From an uncultured Lachnospiraceae bacterium (GTDB lineage: Bacteria > Bacillota > Clostridia > Lachnospirales > Lachnospiraceae): 64,000 nt of DNA. The translations under genes were made by a program, and so were the position numbers. The first letter of the stretch is position 1. Every line of letters begins with the position of its first letter. The stretch lies in contig CAJUFE010000002.1 of NCBI GenBank assembly GCA_910585635.1, forward strand, positions 104,421 to 168,420. Direction: 5' to 3'. The notes beneath the pieces are model-generated. The model was not told where the DNA came from. It did not search any database and was given only the letters and a program-made list of their open reading frames with translations. Shown one piece after another: positions 59,326 through 64,000 of this stretch.

Positions 59326-60207
59326 ATGAAGATCGGATTTATCGGACTGGGCATCATGGGCAAGCCAATGAGCAAGAACCTGGTGAAGGCAGGCAATGAA
59401 TTAGTAGTCTGCGATTTCAACAAGGATGCAGTCGCTGAATTAGTCGAGATGGGCGCTAAGGCAGCTTCCTGTGGTGCAGAGGTTGCAAAAGAGTGTGATG
59501 TTATCATTACCATGCTTCCTAATTCCCCCCATGTCCGCACAGTGGCCTTAGGTGAGAACGGTATCGCCGACGGCGCTCACGAGGGGACCGTGGTGATCGA
59601 TATGAGCTCCATCGACCCAGTGGAATCGAAGAAGATCGGCGCAGACTTAGCGAAGAAGGGCATCGAGATGCTGGACGCTCCTGTATCCGGCGGAGAGCCC
59701 AAGGCGATCGACGGCACCTTATCCGTTATGGTCGGCGGCAAGAAGGATCTGTTTGACAAGTACTATGACATGCTGATGATCATGGCCGGTTCTGTGGTAT
59801 ACGTAGGCGAGCTGGGCTCCGGCAACGTTGCCAAGCTGGCGAACCAGATCATCGTGGCTGTGAACATCGCGGCAGTAGGCGAGGCCTTATCCTTCGCCAA
59901 GAAGGCCGGTACGGATCCTGAGTTAGTCTATCAGGCGATCAGGGGCGGCTTAGCAGGCTCCACCGTTCTGGACGCGAAGGCTCCCATGATGCTGTCCAGG
60001 AACTTCAAGCCCGGCTTCCGCATCGAGCTGCACATCAAGGATCTGAACAATGCCCTGAACGCGGCACACGCGATCTCCGCTCCCGTCCCGCTGACCGGAC
60101 AGCTGATGGAGATGATGCAGGCATTAAAGGCAGACGGCTACGAGAAGGAAGACCACTCCAGCCTTGTGAAGTTCTATGAGAAGATCGGCAATGTGACCGT
60201 AGAATGA
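59326..60207 (+). CDS. garR: Tartronate semialdehyde reductase (2-hydroxy-3-oxopropionate reductase)
   Basis: The 293-residue beta-hydroxyacid dehydrogenase has the NAD(P) motif IGFIGLGIMGKPMSKNL, DAPVSGGEPKA (substrate loop) and catalytic Lys in GSGNVAKLANQI. It reduces tartronate semialdehyde to glycerate. Neighbouring aldolase-type and glycerate kinase genes support GarR over other family members. GAGAGAGG precedes the ATG. Confidence 0.88.
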   Translation: MKIGFIGLGIMGKPMSKNLVKAGNELVVCDFNKDAVAELVEMGAKAASCGAEVAKECDVIITMLPNSPHVRTVALGENGIADGAHEGTVVIDMSSIDPVESKKIGADLAKKGIEMLDAPVSGGEPKAIDGTLSVMVGGKKDLFDKYYDMLMIMAGSVVYVGELGSGNVAKLANQIIVAVNIAAVGEALSFAKKAGTDPELVYQAIRGGLAGSTVLDAKAPMMLSRNFKPGFRIELHIKDLNNALNAAHAISAPVPLTGQLMEMMQALKADGYEKEDHSSLVKFYEKIGNVTVE

Positions 60208-60262
60208 TGCGCATGACGATCCGATAACGATCGGATGCTATCCTTATGGAGGAAAGAGCCTT

Positions 60263-61162
60263 ATGAATACAGATTTTATCAAGGGCGTAGTCGTTCCCAT
60301 GATCACCCCGATCGATGCAGACGAGATGATCGATGAGAAGAAGATCCGCGAGCAGGTAGATTATGTGATCGACGGCGGCGTCACCGGCATCCTTTTATAT
60401 GGGAGCAACGGTGAATTTTATGTGATCGAAGAGGATGAGATGGAGCGCGGCTTAAAGATCGTGGTGGATCAGGCCGCAGGCCGTGTGCCGGTGTATTTTG
60501 GCATCGGCGCCATCAGCACCAAGAAGGCGGTCCGTCTGGCCAAGATGGCGGTGGCGAACGGCGCAGCCAGCATCTCCATCCTGCAGCCCATGTTCTTAAA
60601 GCCCACCAAGGACGAGCTGTTCCTGCACTTTAAGACGATCGCGGACGCTGTACCCCAGACCCCGGTGCTGCTGTACAACAACCCGGGCCGGGTAGGCTAT
60701 ACCTTAGCCGCTGACTTAGTGTACAGACTGGCCCACGAAGTCCCCAACATCGTCGGGATGAAGGATACCAGCGGCGACATCACCCAGACCTCCGAGTTCA
60801 TCCGCATGAACCGGGACGTAGATTTCAAGGTGTTCGGCGGAAAGGATACCTTATTATACGCTTCTATGTGCCACGGCGCTGTTGGCGGTGTCTGCACCGC
60901 AGCCAACTTCATGCCGGAGCTGATCACCGATGTCTATAACAAATATGTGGCCGGTGACCTCCAGGGCTCTCTGGAAGCGCAGTTCAAGCTGAACCCTGTA
61001 CGCCTGTCCATGGACGGCGCCAGCTTCCCAGTGGCCGCCAAGGATATGGCTAACTTAAGAGGGCGGGATATCGGCGTTCCCTATACGCCCAACCTGCCCA
61101 CTCCCGAAGGGCCTGTCTTGGATAAGATCAAAGCCGAGATGCACAAAGCCGGCCTGATCTGA
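60263..61162 (+). CDS. DapA/NAL-family class I aldolase
   Basis: The 299-residue TIM-barrel protein has the family markers GVTGILLYGSNGEF, LLYNNPGRVGYT (catalytic Tyr) and IVGMKDTSGD (Schiff-base Lys near 165). Members cleave or form pyruvate-containing keto acids. It lies between garR and glycerate kinase, so it probably makes pyruvate and tartronate semialdehyde from 5-keto-4-deoxyglucarate, a role usually played by the unrelated GarL. It is unlikely to be the lysine-pathway DapA in this context. Substrate is inferred. GGAGGAAAG precedes the ATG. Confidence 0.75.
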   Translation: MNTDFIKGVVVPMITPIDADEMIDEKKIREQVDYVIDGGVTGILLYGSNGEFYVIEEDEMERGLKIVVDQAAGRVPVYFGIGAISTKKAVRLAKMAVANGAASISILQPMFLKPTKDELFLHFKTIADAVPQTPVLLYNNPGRVGYTLAADLVYRLAHEVPNIVGMKDTSGDITQTSEFIRMNRDVDFKVFGGKDTLLYASMCHGAVGGVCTAANFMPELITDVYNKYVAGDLQGSLEAQFKLNPVRLSMDGASFPVAAKDMANLRGRDIGVPYTPNLPTPEGPVLDKIKAEMHKAGLI

Positions 61163-61180
61163 TCGATACATAAAGCCTGT

Positions 61181-61270
61181 TCCGGCAGAGCACGCCACGG
61201 GGCCGCTCTGCCGGATATCCCATAAAGCAGACCGGTTGCCGCCTTTTTATAAGGAAACCGGTTTGTTTTG
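61181..61270 (+). terminator. Two hairpins after the aldolase gene
   Basis: TCCGGCAGAGC/GCTCTGCCGGA (61181-61215) and ACCGGTTGCC/GGAAACCGGT (61231-61262), the latter followed by TTGTTTTG. The second looks like a terminator, possibly leaky because glycerate kinase follows without an obvious promoter. Confidence 0.65.
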
Positions 61271-61334
61271 TAGACCGTGGCCGTTCAGTCAGCCTGGATG
61301 GTCACTGCAAACTCGTTTATGGAGGGTTACCACC

Positions 61335-62477
61335 ATGAAATTTTTATTTGCATCGGACTCCTTTAAAGGGACCTTATCTTCCGAGACGATCATCGGGCTC
61401 CTGACCCAGTCCGCTAAAGAGATCTTCCCTGGCTGCGAGACGGCCGGGACCCTGATCGCGGACGGCGGCGAGGGAACGGTGGACGCGGTCATCGCCATGA
61501 CCAAGGGGAGCATGATCCAAGTCCCGGTCCACGGTCCTCTGATGGAAGAGACCACCGCCACCTACGGGAAGATCGATGACACCAGCGCGATCATCGAGAT
61601 GGCCGCTGCTTCCGGTCTCCCCATGGTCCCCGCCGAGCTCCGCAACCCTTTAAATACCACCACCTACGGCACCGGCGAGCTGATCCGGGATGCCCTGGAT
61701 AAGGGGTTCCGCAACATCTCTATCGCTCTGGGCGGAAGCGCCACCAATGACGGCGGTATGGGCGCCATGGCTGCTCTGGGCGTGAAGTTCTTCGACCGGG
61801 ACGGCGCGCTGTTAACGGGCGTGGGCTCCGACCTGGCCAAGGTGGCCAAGGTGGACGTGAGCGGTCTCCACCCGGCCGTGGCCCAGACCACCTTCACCGT
61901 GATGTGTGACGTGAACAATCCCCTCACCGGCCCCGACGGCGCCACCTACACCTTTGGGAAGCAGAAGGGCGGCACACCGGAGATCTTAGATCAGCTGGAG
62001 GCCGGTATGCTCTCCTATGCCAAGGTAGCCGGTGAGGCTCTGGGCAAGGACATCGACCACATCCCCGGCGCAGGGGCGGCCGGCGGCTTAGGCGCGGCCG
62101 TATGCGGTTTTTTGAACGCCACATTAAAGTCCGGCATCGAGACCGTGCTGGATCTGATCGGTTTTGACCAGATGTTAGAGGGCGTGGACCTTGTGGTGAC
62201 CGGTGAAGGCCGGATCGATTGGCAGTCTGCCTTCGGAAAGGTCCCCAGCGGCATCGGCATGCGCTGTAAGGGCAAAGGCATCCCTGCCGTGGCCATCGTA
62301 GGCGGCATGGGCAACGGCGCAGAGAAGATCTATGACTTCGGCGTGGAGAGCATCCTCCCCACGATCAACGGCGCCATGGACATCGAGGAAGCCCTGGAAC
62401 GGGCCGAGGAGCTCTACAAAGCCGCCGCTGACCGGATGTTCCGCTTCATCAAGGTAGGGATGGGCATGGCTGAGTAA
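61335..62477 (+). CDS. garK: Glycerate kinase, type 1
   Basis: The 380-residue enzyme phosphorylates glycerate, completing the route from tartronate semialdehyde into glycolysis. It has FASDSFKGTLSSE, LIADGGEGTVDAVI, ALGGSATNDGGMGAM and VVTGEGRIDWQSAFGK. The ATG at 61335 has GGAGGG eight bases upstream; an earlier in-frame start lies within the terminator. GarK-type kinases give 2-phosphoglycerate. Confidence 0.92.
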   Translation: MKFLFASDSFKGTLSSETIIGLLTQSAKEIFPGCETAGTLIADGGEGTVDAVIAMTKGSMIQVPVHGPLMEETTATYGKIDDTSAIIEMAAASGLPMVPAELRNPLNTTTYGTGELIRDALDKGFRNISIALGGSATNDGGMGAMAALGVKFFDRDGALLTGVGSDLAKVAKVDVSGLHPAVAQTTFTVMCDVNNPLTGPDGATYTFGKQKGGTPEILDQLEAGMLSYAKVAGEALGKDIDHIPGAGAAGGLGAAVCGFLNATLKSGIETVLDLIGFDQMLEGVDLVVTGEGRIDWQSAFGKVPSGIGMRCKGKGIPAVAIVGGMGNGAEKIYDFGVESILPTINGAMDIEEALERAEELYKAAADRMFRFIKVGMGMAE

Positions 62478-62560
62478 GACACAAGAGACCGTGTCCTGAC
62501 CGCTCACACGGCCAGCATTTTCGGTGGCGCTGAAGAGCAGAAGGCCGTCGGCAAACTTCT

Positions 62561-62602
62561 GGATCCTGTCCCCTGGCAAAGGCTGTCGGGCAGGATCCTT
62601 CT
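62561..62602 (+). terminator. Terminator after glycerate kinase
   Basis: GGATCCTGTCCCC pairs with GGGCAGGATCC, followed by TTCTTTC. Confidence 0.65.
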
Positions 62603-62620
62603 TTCATTTTGGAGGGAATA

Positions 62621-63538
62621 ATGGATATCGGAAAACTCATGACCCTGCAGGGGACCTTATTCCTGCTCACGGGGATCGGCATCGCCACCCGCAAGTGCAG
62701 GCTCCTGGGCCCGGAAGCCCAGGATATGCTGACAGACCTGATCCTCTATGTGATCTTGCCCTGCAACATCGCCCTGTCCTTTAGGATCGACTTGAACCCG
62801 GAGCTGGTAAAAAACTTAGGGATCTGCTTCCTGGCCGCCTGGCTCATCCAGGGGATGGCCTGGACCTTGAGCAAGCTCCTCTACCGAGGCTACCCCACGC
62901 CGGCCAAACGGGTGCTCCAGTATGCGACAGTCTGCTCCAACGGCGGCTTTTTGGGGAACCCCATCGCGGAGAGTGTGTTCGGCGCCCCCGGGCTGATGTA
63001 CGCATCGGTCTTTTTGATCCCCCAGCGGATCGTCATGTGGTCCGCAGGCGTGACCCTGTTCACAGAAGCACCGGATAAAAAGACTCTGATCAAAAAGGTG
63101 CTGACCCACCCCTGCATCCTGGCCGTGTTTGTCGGCCTCATCCTGATGCTCTTCGATCCGCCGCTCCCGGCCTTCATCGAAAAGACCGCCTCCTCTCTGG
63201 GGAGCTGCACCACACCCCTCTCTATGCTGATGGTGGGGATGATCCTTTCGGATGTAACAGACATCCGCTCTATGTTTTCCTGGCCGATCATCCGCTACAC
63301 CTTGATCCGCCTGATCCTCCTGCCCGGCATCGCCTTCGCAGGCTGCCGTCTGGCCGGTGTCGAACCCCTGGCCACCGGCATATCCGTGCTGATGACCGCC
63401 ATGCCCGCCGCCTGCATGACCACGGTCCTGGCTGCCAAATACCACGGCGACACCCTGTGCGCCAGCAAATGCGTAGTCTTCTCCACCGCCATGACCCTGG
63501 TGAGCCTTCCCATATGGTGCATGGTGCTGACGCTGTGA
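62621..63538 (+). CDS. AEC family transporter
   Basis: The 305-residue membrane protein has about ten hydrophobic segments in two five-helix halves, the auxin-efflux-carrier layout. Family features are LITDLILYVILPCNIALSF-type first half (residues 30-50) and ASKCVVFSTAMTLVSLPIW at the C-terminus. Bacterial AEC members move carboxylates such as malate or other acids. Position after garK suggests uptake or efflux of a sugar acid or hydroxyacid. The ATG at 62621 follows GGAGGG. Confidence 0.82.
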   Translation: MDIGKLMTLQGTLFLLTGIGIATRKCRLLGPEAQDMLTDLILYVILPCNIALSFRIDLNPELVKNLGICFLAAWLIQGMAWTLSKLLYRGYPTPAKRVLQYATVCSNGGFLGNPIAESVFGAPGLMYASVFLIPQRIVMWSAGVTLFTEAPDKKTLIKKVLTHPCILAVFVGLILMLFDPPLPAFIEKTASSLGSCTTPLSMLMVGMILSDVTDIRSMFSWPIIRYTLIRLILLPGIAFAGCRLAGVEPLATGISVLMTAMPAACMTTVLAAKYHGDTLCASKCVVFSTAMTLVSLPIWCMVLTL

Positions 63539-63674
63539 TACGCTCCTCCCACACCCGCACAACATGCCTCCCGCGTCCCACACGGCGTCCCCGCACCAGG
63601 TCCCCCGGCACCTGCAAACCCTTACCTATAGGCCACCTAAGATCTTTTTTAATCGACTCTTAAGAATTTTTTCG

Positions 63675-63703
63675 TTGAAGATCTCCCAGATCCCGGGTAT
63701 AAT
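63675..63703 (+). promoter_or_regulatory. Sigma-A promoter of the lipoprotein gene
   Basis: TTGAAG, a 17-base spacer and TATAAT lie 75 bases before the start at 63778. Confidence 0.8.
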
Positions 63704-63777
63704 GAGATCGTCGATCGATATGAGTACCTCGATATAAGTATCGGTCGGCAGATCAAAGATCAAGGGAGGAGATCATT

Positions 63778-64000
63778 ATGAAACTATTTAAGAAAGTCAT
63801 GGCGATGGGCTTAGCATCCACCATGGTGCTGTCCATGGCAGCATGCGGCGGCGGCTCCACAGAGACCACCGCGGCAGAGACCACTGTAGCGGACACCACC
63901 GCGGCAGAGACCGAGGAGACCAAGGCAGAGGCTGATGCTTCAGAGGCAGCCGAGGAGACAGCCGCCGAGGTGGCAGAGGCTACCGGCGATTTTGACGCTT
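63778..64000 (+). CDS. Lipoprotein, probably a substrate-binding protein (partial)
   Basis: Only 74 codons are in the window. The N-terminus MKLFKKVMAMGLASTMVLSM is a signal peptide with lipobox SMAAC and Cys near 23, followed by a Thr/Glu/Ala-rich linker (TETTAAETTVADTTAAE) common in clostridial solute-binding lipoproteins. The domain that would tell ABC-sugar from TRAP type lies beyond the edge. GGGAGGAG precedes the ATG. It may bind the substrate of the gar-like pathway. Confidence 0.7.
   Translation, partial: MKLFKKVMAMGLASTMVLSMAACGGGSTETTAAETTVADTTAAETEETKAEADASEAAEETAAEVAEATGDFDA

Overview
The window reads as chromosomal DNA of a spore-forming, anaerobic, moderately GC-rich Clostridia member, most like Lachnospiraceae. 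The support is an alpha/beta-type small acid-soluble spore protein, an anaerobic (Cbi-type) cobalamin gene set, a single-chain GlyS, the Firmicutes gene order ireB-(mtaB)-ruvX-DUF1292-rnj-mltG-trmR-U32, a T-box leader, and sigma-A promoters with purine-rich ribosome binding sites. No rRNA, tRNA, CRISPR array, integrase or intact insertion sequence was seen. The species cannot be named from the sequence alone.

Layout. 0-2.3 kb: a GH4 phospho-alpha-glucosidase divergent from an RpiR regulator. 2.4-6.1 kb: a molybdenum hydroxylase translationally coupled to an AceTr-like membrane protein. 6.3-8.8 kb: a divergent LytTR regulator and GHKL kinase pair. 8.9-16.1 kb: a double-NUDIX protein, an Rpn-like nuclease, methionine aminopeptidase, an NhaC antiporter, an aldo/keto reductase, and a TIGR04076 protein behind a T-box. 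16.6-25.9 kb: a 55-residue coiled-coil gene and corrin-ring genes (cbiJE fusion, cbiH, cbiF, cbiL, cbiD, cbiG) interrupted by unrelated small genes. 25.9-27.7 kb: the spore protein and an AT-rich island of unrecognised genes with an attenuator-like leader. 27.8-52.4 kb: mostly conserved housekeeping genes on the minus strand (RpiR, phosphoesterase, glyS, recO, era, M16C protease, the ireB-to-U32 block, mtaB, thiI, nifS, rsmE, prmA, marR), then citrate synthase on plus. 52.6-56.8 kb: a small coiled-coil gene and rmlABDC for dTDP-L-rhamnose. 56.9-63.5 kb: a PrpR-type regulator with a degenerate AAA+ domain ahead of garR, a DapA-family aldolase, glycerate kinase and an AEC transporter. This set looks like a sugar-acid route through tartronate semialdehyde and glycerate. 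A lipoprotein gene runs off the right edge.

Two genome-scale habits stand out. First, at least nine segments of in-frame tandem repeats sit inside eight otherwise conserved proteins, with units of mostly 15 to 42 bases. They lie at domain junctions or in loops, and similar minisatellites occur between genes. Second, several families of short dispersed palindromic or repeated elements lie between genes, some supplying the stop codon of a neighbour. The strongest candidates for undescribed biology are the repeat insertions, the AT-rich island with its attenuator-like leader, the T-box ahead of the TIGR04076/aldo-keto reductase pair, the regulator that seems to have left sigma-54 control, and structured untranslated segments near cbiH and prmA.
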